Assembly (NCBI RefSeq): GCF_000153125.2
Contig: NZ_CM002299.1
Coordinates: 1,368,324-1,432,323 of the forward strand
Direction: 5' to 3'
DNA: 64,000 nucleotides
From: Congregibacter litoralis KT71
GTDB lineage: Bacteria > Pseudomonadota > Gammaproteobacteria > Pseudomonadales > Halieaceae
Shown here: positions 17,326 through 25,836 of the stretch, piece by piece
Position numbering within the stretch: position 1 is the first letter of the stretch
Layout of the letters: every line of letters begins with the position of its first letter
Position numbers and translations under genes: made by a program
Notes under the pieces: generated by a model
What the model saw: the letters and a program-made list of their open reading frames with translations, nothing else
What the model was told of the DNA's origin: nothing
Database searches by the model: none

Positions 17326-18498
17326 TCAGGGGGCGTTCAGCAAGCGCGTGAGAATGCCCTCGTACATTTTTGACAGCCTGGCCAGATCGTCCGCTTTCAC
17401 GTGCTCGTTGACGCGGTGGATGCTGGCATTAACGGGGCCCAGCTCCACCAGTTGCGCGCCATAGGGTGCGATAAAACGGCCGTCTGATGTGCCGCCGCTG
17501 GTGGACAGCGTGGTTGCCAGGTCTGCAACGTCCTTAACTGCTTCTCGGCAGGCGTCCGTGAGAGCGCCCTCGGCGGTGATAAAGGGCTTGCCACTCAGGG
17601 TCCATTGAATCTCAGCGTGCACTTCGTGCTCGGCAAAGGTTTGCTCCACGGCCTCCTGCAATCGCTCTGCGGTTTGTTCCGTGGAAAAACGAAAGTTGAT
17701 CAATACATCCGCATGACCGGGAATGACATTGGTGACGCCGGTCCCGCTGTGCACATTGGTAATCTGAAAGCTGGTGGCGGGGAAATACTCGTTGCCCATA
17801 TCCCACTGCCGCGTTGCCAGTGCCTGGAGGGCAGGAAGAGCGCGGTGGAGGGGATTATCCGCGTGTTGCGGGTAGGCGACGTGACCCTGACGCCCGAGGA
17901 TCTTCACCGCAGCGTTCAGGGAACCCCGGCGACCGTTTTTTATGGTGTCGCCCAGGACGTCGGCGCTTGAGGGCTCACCAACCACACAGTAATCGATACT
18001 GATCTTCTGCTCCGCTAACCACTCCATGACACGCACGGTGCCGTGGGTTGCGGGTCCCTCTTCATCGGAGGTGATAAGAAAGCCGATGCGACCCCGGGGC
18101 GTGTTACCCGCAGCCTCACAGGTCCTCAAAAAACTCTCGCAGGCCGTGATCATGGCGGCGAGGCTGCCTTTCATATCGGCGGCCCCGCGCCCGTAGAGCA
18201 TGCCATCGCGAAGCGAGGGCGTGAAGGGGTCGCTATCCCATTTTTCGAGGGGCCCCGGGGGCACCACATCCGTGTGTCCCGCAAACGCCAGCAGGGGGCC
18301 ACTGCTGCCCCACTGGGCCCAGAAGTTTTCCGTGTCACCAAAGGGCAGCGGCGTGCAATGGAACCCCAGGGCCTTAAGACGTTCCATCATCAGGGCCTGG
18401 CAGCCCGCATCTTCGGGGGTCACGGAGGCGCGGCGAATAAGTTCGCAGGCGAGATCCAGGGTGCTGTCGTCGTTGGGCGAGGACGGTGTGGGCGTCAT
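17326..18498 (-). CDS. dapE: Succinyl-diaminopimelate desuccinylase
   Basis: A 390-residue M20 metallopeptidase that removes succinate from N-succinyl-L,L-diaminopimelate in the cytoplasm. Di-zinc ligands are visible in GHTDVVPPG, the bridging Asp in GRGAADMKGS, the catalytic Glu pair in TSDEEGPATHG, and the distal His in SGGTSDGRF. The start at ATG 18498 gives about 10 residues before the conserved LDLACELIRRASVTPED; an upstream ATG would add an unrelated 24 residues. It lies 14 bp after dapD on the same strand, so both succinylase-branch genes are cotranscribed. Confidence 0.95.
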   Translation of the reverse strand: MTPTPSSPNDDSTLDLACELIRRASVTPEDAGCQALMMERLKALGFHCTPLPFGDTENFWAQWGSSGPLLAFAGHTDVVPPGPLEKWDSDPFTPSLRDGMLYGRGAADMKGSLAAMITACESFLRTCEAAGNTPRGRIGFLITSDEEGPATHGTVRVMEWLAEQKISIDYCVVGEPSSADVLGDTIKNGRRGSLNAAVKILGRQGHVAYPQHADNPLHRALPALQALATRQWDMGNEYFPATSFQITNVHSGTGVTNVIPGHADVLINFRFSTEQTAERLQEAVEQTFAEHEVHAEIQWTLSGKPFITAEGALTDACREAVKDVADLATTLSTSGGTSDGRFIAPYGAQLVELGPVNASIHRVNEHVKADDLARLSKMYEGILTRLLNAP

Positions 18499-18512
18499 GA
18501 AGGCTGGGTCTC

Positions 18513-19526
18513 TCAGTCGTTGGCGTGGAGCTCGGCGTTGAGCTCTACCGCCGTTTTGTGGGTGAGGCATTCGACGGCGCCATTGAGACTGTTGCGCCGA
18601 AAGAGGAGATCCGACATGCCCTGAAGCTGGCGCGCAGCGAGGGTTTCCGTAACGGCGCCCTTGCTATCCAGCATGGTGACCTTGGTACCTGCGGTGACAT
18701 ACAGCCCTGACTCGACAATGCAGCGATCACCCAGGGGTATACCGATGCCCGCATTCGCGCCAATAAGACATTTCTCACCGACAGAAATAACAATATTGCC
18801 ACCGCCGGACAGCGTGCCCATGGTGGAGCTGCCGCCACCGAGGTCAGAGTCCGCACCGACGATGACGCCGGCAGACACACGGCCCTCGATCATGCCCGGA
18901 CCCACGGTGCCTGCATTGAAGTTGATAAAGCCTTCGTGCATGACTGTTGTACCCTCACCGACATAGGCACCCAGGCGCACTCGGGCGGTGTGGGCAATGC
19001 GCACCCCTGAGGGTACGACGTAATTCGTCATCTTGGGGAATTTGTCGACACAGCTCACCTCCAGAACGCCGCCGCGAAGTCGCGCGTCCAGCTGCCGGTC
19101 GGCCAGTTCATTGAGGGCGATGGCGCCCTGGTCAGTCCAGGCAACATTGGGGAGCACCCCGAACACACCCTCGAGTGCGGTTTCCTGGGGCTTAACGAGA
19201 CGGTGGGACAATAGGTGCAACTTCAGATAGGCCGCGGGCACGGTCTCCGGTGCGCTGTTCTCCGCCAGGCAAACGGCCACCGCGGGACGACCGCTCTCCG
19301 CCATCTTTCGCGCCAGGGCAGCCATGTCATCGTGTCCGGCGGCATCCCAGTCCCGGGCGATAGACTGGAGATCCTCAGGACTCAGCACCTGATCCGACGG
19401 GTGACCCGCCATGCAGCTGGCGAGGGAGGAAGGAGGCCGGAGCATGGGAGCGGGGAAGAACACGTCGAGCCAGTTGCCGTCGCGGTCCTGCGTTCCCAGA
19501 CCTAGCCCCAATGCGTATGCGTCCAT
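18513..19526 (-). CDS. dapD: Tetrahydrodipicolinate N-succinyltransferase, long Pseudomonas-type
   Basis: A 337-residue DapD that succinylates tetrahydrodipicolinate using succinyl-CoA. The C-terminal half is a left-handed beta helix with hexapeptide repeats (VRLGAYVGEGTTVMHEGFIN, then GVIVGADSDLGGGSSTMGTL). The N-terminal domain is longer than in the 274-residue E. coli type and matches the Pseudomonas/Mycobacterium form. The 132 bp leader between yffB and dapD is purine-rich on the coding strand with GCAAAA repeats and ends in AAGAGGAG seven bases before the ATG, a strong ribosome site. Confidence 0.94.
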   Translation of the reverse strand: MDAYALGLGLGTQDRDGNWLDVFFPAPMLRPPSSLASCMAGHPSDQVLSPEDLQSIARDWDAAGHDDMAALARKMAESGRPAVAVCLAENSAPETVPAAYLKLHLLSHRLVKPQETALEGVFGVLPNVAWTDQGAIALNELADRQLDARLRGGVLEVSCVDKFPKMTNYVVPSGVRIAHTARVRLGAYVGEGTTVMHEGFINFNAGTVGPGMIEGRVSAGVIVGADSDLGGGSSTMGTLSGGGNIVISVGEKCLIGANAGIGIPLGDRCIVESGLYVTAGTKVTMLDSKGAVTETLAARQLQGMSDLLFRRNSLNGAVECLTHKTAVELNAELHAND

Positions 19527-19658
19527 CCTTTCACTCCTCTTGATTGCTGCTTTGCTTTTGCTTTTGCTGTTGTGTCGTTGCTGCGTGATTGCTGCGGTGG
19601 TCTTACTTGCCTGCTGCGGTCTCTTTTGTTTTGGTCGACGAAGATGCGCTGCCAGGAC

Positions 19659-20006
19659 TTACTTGAGTAGTGCCGCGTAGCGGGATTCGCTGAATCCGAA
19701 CGCCAGTACACCCTCGCTTTCCAACACCGGACGTTTGATCAGCGTGGGCGAGGCCAGGGCCGCCGCCGCTGCCTTTTGGGCATCCATGGACTCCCGTTCC
19801 TGCACGGATAGCGCTTTCCAGCTGGTGCTGCGCCGGTTAATGACTTTGTCCCAATCCTGGGAACTCAGCCATTTCTTCACCAACGCTTCCTCCAGGCCAT
19901 CCTGGCGAAAGTCATGGAAGCGATAGTCGATGCCTTCGTCATCCAGCCATCGCCGGGCCTTGCGCACGGTGTCGCAGTTGCTGATGCCATAGAGCGTAAT
20001 TGTCAT
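19659..20006 (-). CDS. yffB: ArsC/Spx-family reductase-like protein YffB
   Basis: A 115-residue thioredoxin-fold protein of the ArsC/Spx family. It opens with LYGISNCDTVRKARRWLD: one cysteine (Cys11) but no CxxC, as in E. coli YffB. Later motifs are NRRSTSWKAL and LIKRPVLESEGVLAFGF, the latter providing the family Arg and cis-Pro. Arsenate reduction is not established for YffB. Its place next to dapD/dapE is conserved in E. coli and Pseudomonas, so it probably belongs to the same transcription unit. Confidence 0.9.
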   Translation of the reverse strand: MTITLYGISNCDTVRKARRWLDDEGIDYRFHDFRQDGLEEALVKKWLSSQDWDKVINRRSTSWKALSVQERESMDAQKAAAAALASPTLIKRPVLESEGVLAFGFSESRYAALLK

Positions 20007-20049
20007 TGGGCTGTTCCCCGATCAAAGGGCGGGGAATATAGCAAACATC

Positions 20050-20703
20050 CTAGGCTTTGAGCGTAAGCTTGGGATTTTTGCGCTTGGGATAGCAATGGCG
20101 ACAGATTTCGCAAACCCGCCCATCGCAGCCCCGGGCACTGCAAAACTCCCGCCCGTAAAAAATAATCTGTAAGTGAAGACGGTTCCAGTATTCCCGGGGA
20201 AACAGCTTTTTGAGATCCCGCTCCGTTTGCGTGACGTTTTTCCCCGAACTCAAGCCCCAGCGCTGGGCAAGCCTGTGAATGTGTGTGTCTACGGGGAACG
20301 CCGGTACGCCAAAGGCCTGGGACATCACCACGCCGGCCGTCTTATGGCCGACACCGGGCAGACGCTCCAGGGCCTCCATATCGGCCGGTACCAGGCCCTC
20401 ATGTTCCTCCAGCAATATGCGCGACAAACCTGCAATAGCTTTGGCTTTTTGCGGCGATAATCCGCAGGGACGGATGATCTCGCGAATCTCGTCCACGGTC
20501 AGTGTGATCATTTGCTGGGGCGTGGACGCCCGGGCAAACAGGGCGGGGGTGACCTGGTTCACGCGCTCGTCCGTGCATTGCGCACTGAGGAGCACCGCAA
20601 TGAGCAGGGTAAAGGGGTCGCTGTGATCCAGGGGCGGTGGTGTCTCGGGATACAGTTCCTGAAGCCGATGGAGAATGTAGGCCGCTCGTTCCGCTTTCAG
20701 CAT
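20050..20703 (-). CDS. nth: Endonuclease III (base-excision DNA glycosylase) with non-standard cysteine cluster
   Basis: A 217-residue HhH-GPD glycosylase/AP lyase that removes oxidised pyrimidines. The helix-hairpin-helix reads LPGVGHKTAGVV with catalytic Lys121, and the essential Asp is Asp139 in FPVDTHIHR, so the active site is intact. The C-terminal cluster departs from E. coli: five cysteines at 188, 193, 198, 201 and 204 instead of the C-x6-C-x2-C-x5-C pattern. The context GREFCSARGC recalls the ARG-type endonuclease III of other phyla more than the gammaproteobacterial ARKPRCG type. A 4Fe-4S cluster may still form. The 49 bp before dapC and 43 bp before yffB contain no other gene. Confidence 0.9.
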   Translation of the reverse strand: MLKAERAAYILHRLQELYPETPPPLDHSDPFTLLIAVLLSAQCTDERVNQVTPALFARASTPQQMITLTVDEIREIIRPCGLSPQKAKAIAGLSRILLEEHEGLVPADMEALERLPGVGHKTAGVVMSQAFGVPAFPVDTHIHRLAQRWGLSSGKNVTQTERDLKKLFPREYWNRLHLQIIFYGREFCSARGCDGRVCEICRHCYPKRKNPKLTLKA

Positions 20704-20752
20704 GCTGTGACCCTATGCCGATGTGTGCCCGAGTCTTGAAGACTGCCTCCGT

Positions 20753-21943
20753 TCACAGGCCGCGCACAAAGGCGGCGATGCGCTGCGCCGCATCGATGCA
20801 ATCGGAGAGTTCTGCTACCAGCGCCATGCGGACGCGGCCGCTCCCGGGATTGAGCCCCGCCACCTCGTGGCTCAGGTAGCTGCCGGGGAGGACTAAGACC
20901 CCGGTCTCGTCGTAGAGGCGGCGTGTAAAGCTCTCGTCATCCAGGGGTACCGTGGGCCAGAGATAGAAGCCGCCGCCGGGATCATTCAGGGATAGCACGG
21001 GCGCAAGAATGTCTCCCACGGCAGCAAATTTTTCCCGGTAGCGGTCACGGTTCTCCCTGACGTGCTCTTCATCACTCCAGGCAACGGTGCTCGCAAGCTG
21101 GTGGTGGGGCGGCATGGCGGAACCGTGATAGCCCCGGTAGCGCAGAAACTCGGCGAGTATTCTTTTGTCCCCCGCGGCAAATCCCGAGCGCAGGCCCGGA
21201 AGGTTTGAGCGCTTTGACAGGGAATGCATGCTGATGCAGTTCTGAAAGTCATCAAGGCCCATGGCGGTGCAGGCCGCAAGGAGTCCCGTGGGCGGGGCAG
21301 ATTCGTCGGGGTAAATCTCGGAGTAGCACTCGTCAGATACCAGCACTACGTTGTGCTCGATGGCTTTGTGGATAAAACGTTGGAGCAGCGCTGTATCCAT
21401 CACCGCGCCGGCGGGATTTCCCGGGGTACAGAGATACAGGAGTTCCATGGCCTCCCACTCAGCCCGGGAGAGGGCATCGGGATCGGGGAGAAAACCCTTC
21501 GCTTCTACGGTATTGAGAAACACACAGCGGGCGCCGGCGAGAAGAGCGGCCCCCTCGTAGATCTGGTAGAAAGGATTTGGCGAGCCCACTAATGTCTTAC
21601 TCCCCTGTCCTACACAGGCCTGGGCGATGGCAAAGAGCGCCTCCCGGGTACCATTGACAGGCAGCACCTCGCTGTCGGGGTCCAGGGACTGCAATCCATG
21701 ACGTCTGCACATCCAGCTGGCCTGTGCCTCTCTCAGGGCTAAGTCTCCCCGTGTTGTGGGATATTTCGCGAGGAGATCCAGATTATTTCTCAGGGCCGTG
21801 AGAACGATAGCCGGCGGTGCATGCTGTGGTTCTCCGATGGATAGGCGGAGCAACGGGCGGTCATCGGGAGGGGAGGCGCCTTCGAGGAGCTTTGCCAGTC
21901 GTTCGAACGGGTAGGGCTTGAGGAGGGCCAGATCCGGATTCAC
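20753..21943 (-). CDS. dapC: Succinyl-diaminopimelate aminotransferase
   Basis: A 396-residue fold-type I PLP aminotransferase. The PLP lysine lies in SLSKRSNLPGLRSGF, the phosphate-binding arginine in LRSGFAAGD, and the N-terminus NPDLALLKPYPFERLAKL is the DapC signature. It converts N-succinyl-2-amino-6-ketopimelate with glutamate, between the DapD and DapE steps. The start is GTG 21943, one base after the glnD stop; ATG 22012 would lie inside glnD and add unrelated residues. The map-glnD-dapC order is the one known from Pseudomonas. Confidence 0.92.
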   Translation of the reverse strand: MNPDLALLKPYPFERLAKLLEGASPPDDRPLLRLSIGEPQHAPPAIVLTALRNNLDLLAKYPTTRGDLALREAQASWMCRRHGLQSLDPDSEVLPVNGTREALFAIAQACVGQGSKTLVGSPNPFYQIYEGAALLAGARCVFLNTVEAKGFLPDPDALSRAEWEAMELLYLCTPGNPAGAVMDTALLQRFIHKAIEHNVVLVSDECYSEIYPDESAPPTGLLAACTAMGLDDFQNCISMHSLSKRSNLPGLRSGFAAGDKRILAEFLRYRGYHGSAMPPHHQLASTVAWSDEEHVRENRDRYREKFAAVGDILAPVLSLNDPGGGFYLWPTVPLDDESFTRRLYDETGVLVLPGSYLSHEVAGLNPGSGRVRMALVAELSDCIDAAQRIAAFVRGL

Positions 21944-21944
21944 G

Positions 21945-24623
21945 TCAGTGCGACTCCTGGGCGTCGAGAGTATCCCGTATCGCTGCCTGGATTTTTTCTG
22001 CAAGGGCCTCATCGCGGATGGGCTGTTGCTCCGTGTCCGTGACGAAGAAGACGTCTTCTACCCGCTCGCCCAGGGTCTGGATTTTTGCCGCTTCGCAGAT
22101 GACACCAAATTCAACGAAGACCTCGCCGATACGCGCGAGAAGACCCGGTCGGTCCAGGGAGATAACTTCCAGGACCGATACCTCGCGCACAGGATCGATA
22201 CGCATATTCGTTTCCGTCGCGAGGCAGAAAGAGCGCACGCGCCGGGGTGTGAGCCTGGAGGGGATGAAGTTGGCATTAGTCGTGGGTGACAGTTTGTCAC
22301 TCAGGTAACTCGTGATATGCCGGAGTCGCTCCACATCCTCCACGGCATTGCCGCTGGAATCCAGCACAAAGTAGGTGTCGAGGCTCATGCCATCACTGCC
22401 GTGGTAAATCCGCGCATCGTGAATGCTCAGATCCAATTGTTCCAGGCGCGAGCAGGTGCGGGAGAAGGCGCCGATATCAAAGCGGGCATAGATAAAGATC
22501 TGCGTGGTGTTGGCAACACTGGATTCAACGCCGTTGCGTACCAGGACCAGGGGTTGTACCCGCTCCTGATGGTCAGCAATGGCCTCCGTGTGCCAGGCGA
22601 TGTCCTCGGCTTTTTCCCGTAGGAAATAATCCTCCCCTCGTTCCTGCCAAAGCGCCGAAAGCTCGCTCTCTGTGAAACCGCGATACTCGAGGATTTTCGC
22701 TGCGGCATCCCGGGTCTCCTGGATCCACTCCTGCTTGTCCACGGGGTTTTCGAGGCCCCGGCGCAGAGCGCGTTTACTCTCGGTGTACAGCTGTCGCAAG
22801 AGGCTTCCCCGCCAGGCGTTCCACAGCTTGGGGTTAGTGCCGTTGATGTCGGCAACGGTGAGGGCAAAGAGGTAGTCGAGACGATTCTGGTCGCCCACGT
22901 GCTGGGCAAATTCCTGAACGACGTCCGGATCAGAAATGTCCTTGCGCTGGGAAACCGCTGACATGAACAGGTGGTTGCGCACCAGCCATTCCACAAGGTT
23001 GGTGTCCCGGCGCCCCAGGCCGTGCTCTTCACAGAAGTTTCGGGCATCCACCGCCCCGAGCTCCGAATGATCGCCCCCGCGGCCCTTGCCGATGTCATGG
23101 AAAAGGCCTGCTATGTATAGAAGCTCGATTTTGGGTAAACGTCGGGCCACGCGGCTGGTAACGGGAAACCGCTCATCGTTCTCGGGCTTGAGAAAACGAC
23201 GGATGTTTTCAATCACCTGCAGCGTGTGGGCATCCACGGTGTAACTGTGGAACAGATCGTGTTGCATCTGACCGACGATTTGTCCGTAGGCGGGGAGGTA
23301 GCGTCCCAGAATGCCGTAGCGCGACATGCGTCGTAGCTGCCGCGTGAGACGGTTGTTGGACCGCAACACCTCGAGGAACAGTTGTTTGTGATTCGGGTTT
23401 TGTCGGAAGTCGTCATCAATGAGATGACGGTTCTCGCGGATGAGGCGAATGGTTTCCGCGGCAATACCGGATGCCTGGGGATTGTTCCCTGCGTGGAGAA
23501 ACACCTCCAGCAGGGCGCCGGGGTACTCCTCAAAAACAGACTCGCGTTTGGCGCAGATGTAGCCATTGCGCAGCTCAAACCAGTCATTGATATCAAGCAC
23601 GGTGTCGGGAGTCCCCGCCTGTAGTACCGCCTGATCAAAACTCAGCATGAGCACTTCATTTAGCTGCGAGAGTGCCAGCGCCCAGCGATAGTAGAGCTGC
23701 ATGAACTGCTCCACCGCCAGCTTATCGCTGTCCACAAAGCCCCAGAGGCGCGCCAGCTCCCGCTGGTGGTCAAACAGGAGACGGTCTTCTTCACGACCGG
23801 TGATCATGTGCAGGGCATAGCGAACACGCCAGAGAAACTCCTGGCCGTGAATAACCGTGGTCGCCTCGGCTTCCGTGAGGAATTCGTTATCCGTGAGCTC
23901 GGCAACCGAGCGCCAGCCAAAATGACGCTGCGCGAGCCAGCCGATCAACTGCAAATCCCGCAAACCTCCGGGAGATCCCTTAACGTTGGGTTCGAGGCTG
24001 TACTCCGTATCGCCGAACTTGGCGTGACGCCCCTCCTGTTCCTTCAGCTTGGCTTTAAAGAAATCATCCGGAGCCCACATCCTGCTGTCCTGGGTGCCCT
24101 TGGCAACGGCGTCCAGCAGTCCCTCTTCGCCTAAAAGGAGTCGGGCTTCAATAAGATTGGTGAGTACCGTGACGTCATCCCGGGCCTGGGTAATGCACTC
24201 ATCAACGCTGCGAACGCTGTGACCGATCTGGAGCCCCAGATCCCAAAGGAGCGTCAGGAAGTTTTCAAGGCGTTGACTGTCCCCCTGGTTATCCCCGTTA
24301 TCGTCGTCGCGGAGGATCAGGAGGTCGATATCCGAGTGGGGATGGAGTTCGCCGCGGCCATAGCCACCCACCGCGACCAGGGCGATACCGTTTAAAGGAA
24401 GTTCGAGGCTGTTCCAGGCATGGCGCAGCACGTCATCGATGAGGGTTGCCCGGGCACGAAGCAACTCGCCGGCACTGCGTCCCTGGCGGAAATCCTCGTC
24501 CAACTGCGTCGAGGCTCGCTGGAGTACGTCCCGCAGTCCGGGAATCAGAGCTGCGTCATCACTTTCCCGGAGGATGGCTTCCAGGTCAAAGTCAGCAGGG
24601 GATTCGGTGACGGCGGTATCCAT
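21945..24623 (-). CDS. glnD: Bifunctional PII uridylyltransferase/uridylyl-removing enzyme
   Basis: An 892-residue GlnD, the glutamine sensor that uridylylates PII proteins when nitrogen is scarce and deuridylylates them when it is plentiful. Domains in order: nucleotidyltransferase with VGGYGRGELHPHSDIDLLI (near residues 88-106, Asp-x-Asp metal site), a helical linker, an HD domain with LFHDIGKGRGGDHSELG (about residue 510), and two C-terminal ACT domains (starting around 705 and 815). Length fits the 890-900 residue family. It is the middle gene of map-glnD-dapC. Confidence 0.95.
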   Translation of the reverse strand: MDTAVTESPADFDLEAILRESDDAALIPGLRDVLQRASTQLDEDFRQGRSAGELLRARATLIDDVLRHAWNSLELPLNGIALVAVGGYGRGELHPHSDIDLLILRDDDNGDNQGDSQRLENFLTLLWDLGLQIGHSVRSVDECITQARDDVTVLTNLIEARLLLGEEGLLDAVAKGTQDSRMWAPDDFFKAKLKEQEGRHAKFGDTEYSLEPNVKGSPGGLRDLQLIGWLAQRHFGWRSVAELTDNEFLTEAEATTVIHGQEFLWRVRYALHMITGREEDRLLFDHQRELARLWGFVDSDKLAVEQFMQLYYRWALALSQLNEVLMLSFDQAVLQAGTPDTVLDINDWFELRNGYICAKRESVFEEYPGALLEVFLHAGNNPQASGIAAETIRLIRENRHLIDDDFRQNPNHKQLFLEVLRSNNRLTRQLRRMSRYGILGRYLPAYGQIVGQMQHDLFHSYTVDAHTLQVIENIRRFLKPENDERFPVTSRVARRLPKIELLYIAGLFHDIGKGRGGDHSELGAVDARNFCEEHGLGRRDTNLVEWLVRNHLFMSAVSQRKDISDPDVVQEFAQHVGDQNRLDYLFALTVADINGTNPKLWNAWRGSLLRQLYTESKRALRRGLENPVDKQEWIQETRDAAAKILEYRGFTESELSALWQERGEDYFLREKAEDIAWHTEAIADHQERVQPLVLVRNGVESSVANTTQIFIYARFDIGAFSRTCSRLEQLDLSIHDARIYHGSDGMSLDTYFVLDSSGNAVEDVERLRHITSYLSDKLSPTTNANFIPSRLTPRRVRSFCLATETNMRIDPVREVSVLEVISLDRPGLLARIGEVFVEFGVICEAAKIQTLGERVEDVFFVTDTEQQPIRDEALAEKIQAAIRDTLDAQESH

Positions 24624-24629
24624 GTTCGA

Positions 24630-25403
24630 TCAAAGGGTCTCTTCGCTGCGTCTCGTGAAAATCTCGCAGCCATCGTCGGTGACGCCCAGGGTGTGCTCCC
24701 ACTGCGCGGACAGGCGCCCGTCCCGGGTGGTGACGGTCCAGCCGTCCCGGGCATTCAGCTTGGTGTGTCGTTTGCCCGCGTTAATCATGGGTTCGATAGT
24801 GAAGGTCATACCGGGCTGTAGCACCAGCCCAGTGTTGGGTCGACCGTAATGAAGGACCTGAGGATCTTCGTGGAATACCTTGCCGATACCATGACCACAG
24901 TACTCGCGAACCACCGAGTAGTAGTTGCTCTCGGCGTACTGCTGGATAACGCTGCCAATGTCTCCCAGGCGTGCGCCGGGCTTTACCAGGGCGATGGCTT
25001 TGTAGAGACACTCCTGGGTGATCTCCATGAGGCGCTGTGCATGGGGCGGTACATCACCTACACCGACCATGATGCTGGTATCGCCGTGGTAGCCATCTTT
25101 GATCACGGTGACGTCGATGTTGATGATGTCGCCGTTGCGGAGCTTTTTGCTATCCGAGGGGATGCCGTGACATACCACTTCATTAACCGAGGTGCAGATG
25201 GACTTCGGAAATCCGTTGTAATTCAGGGGCGCAGGTATGGCGTCCAGGGTGTCGGTGATGTAGTCATGGCATAGCTGATCCAGCTCTCCCGTGGTGACGC
25301 CGGGGACAACCCTGGGACGGATCATTTCGAGCACTTCGGCCGCCATGGCTCCGGCAACACGCATTTTTGCGAACTCTTCTTCGCTTTTGATCGATACAGA
25401 CAT
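24630..25403 (-). CDS. map: Methionine aminopeptidase, type I
   Basis: A 257-residue type I methionine aminopeptidase that removes the initiator Met cotranslationally. All five metal ligands can be located: Asp in NIDVTVIKDG, Asp in YHGDTS, His in GHGIGKVFHEDP, Glu in TFTIEPM and Glu in SAQWEHTLGV. The length matches E. coli (264). The stop is six bases before glnD. The gene is divergent from rpsB across a 433 bp region that carries three copies of a 10 bp repeat near the map start. Confidence 0.96.
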   Translation of the reverse strand: MSVSIKSEEEFAKMRVAGAMAAEVLEMIRPRVVPGVTTGELDQLCHDYITDTLDAIPAPLNYNGFPKSICTSVNEVVCHGIPSDSKKLRNGDIINIDVTVIKDGYHGDTSIMVGVGDVPPHAQRLMEITQECLYKAIALVKPGARLGDIGSVIQQYAESNYYSVVREYCGHGIGKVFHEDPQVLHYGRPNTGLVLQPGMTFTIEPMINAGKRHTKLNARDGWTVTTRDGRLSAQWEHTLGVTDDGCEIFTRRSEETL

Positions 25404-25414
25404 TCTTGACTCTT

Positions 25415-25476
25415 TCAGATGGCTTTTTTGGCAGCTCTGTTAGCTAGCGTTCTCAGATGGCTCTTTTCAGATGGCT
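25415..25476 (-). repeat. Three direct repeats in the map leader
   Basis: TCAGATGGCT occurs at 25415-25424, 25453-25462 and 25467-25476 (AGCCATCTGA on the map strand). The first copy lies 12 bp upstream of the map ATG. Spacings are 38 and 14 bp. Flanking T-rich stretches are partly shared (CTTTTTTGG, CTCTTTTC). They could be regulator or RNA-protein sites or a local duplication; no known regulator motif was recognised. Confidence 0.6.
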
Positions 25477-25660
25477 CCAATGAGGCGGCCCGTTTGGGAG
25501 ACTCGTTTGCTGGGCTCACTCGGAGGCGTCTGAAGTGAGTCTTGGAGGGCACACCAGGTCTCGACAGGACGAACGCTACGTTGAAACGGGGCGTATTGTA
25601 GCCTAACTCGGATGTTCAGGCACGATATTGAGGGTTTTTCTGGAGTTGTGGTCTTCCATG

Positions 25661-25669
25661 TGCTATAAA
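25661..25669 (+). promoter_or_regulatory. Extended -10 promoter of rpsB
   Basis: TGCTATAAA at 25661-25669 has the extended TGn and a TATAAA hexamer. Transcription would begin near 25676, giving a leader of about 160 nt. That is close to the long rpsB leader known in E. coli, where ribosomal protein S2 represses rpsB-tsf by binding the 5' UTR. Confidence 0.5.
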
Positions 25670-25675
25670 GCGCGC

Positions 25676-25836
25676 CGCCGTAATCGGGGTGTCTCCGAGC
25701 GGCCAACGACGCCCGCATGCCACAACCTTCTGCAGGGTGCTCTCTGAACAGGTCCTGATTCGTGTCATTGATCAGCTCAGGGAGTTTGCAGTCGGGGTGT
25801 GTGGAAGACTAACCCGTTAAAAAATCAGGTAATTTT
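25676..25836 (+). promoter_or_regulatory. rpsB mRNA leader with hairpin, candidate S2 autoregulation site
   Basis: The leader contains a seven-pair hairpin: GGGTGTC (25687-25693) pairs with GACGCCC (25708-25714) around a 14 nt loop. Further short complementary segments follow up to the start codon. Autogenous control by S2 through such a leader is established in E. coli and reported as conserved in gammaproteobacteria; here it is inferred from length, position and the hairpin. Confidence 0.4.

Larger units (their letters stand above)
25404..25836. other. 433 bp map-rpsB divergent intergenic region
   Basis: No protein gene is supported here. From left to right the region holds the three TCAGATGGCT repeats next to map, a short inverted repeat (CTCACT at 25516-25521 with AGTGAG at 25535-25540), the extended -10 promoter of rpsB and the rpsB leader with a strong hairpin. 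The region between about 25545 and 25655 shows nothing I can name; the map promoter should lie within it on the minus strand. Confidence 0.6.

Noticed and set aside
19530..19650. GCTTTTGCTTTTGCT low-complexity stretch upstream of dapD
   Set aside because: Considered as a regulatory repeat or a small gene; it reads as a purine-rich untranslated leader with a strong ribosome site and no conserved structure.
25676..25760. Possible tRNA-like sequence (the TCCGAGCGGCC motif) in front of rpsB
   Set aside because: No acceptor stem or T-loop partner can be drawn and it fits the mRNA leader better.
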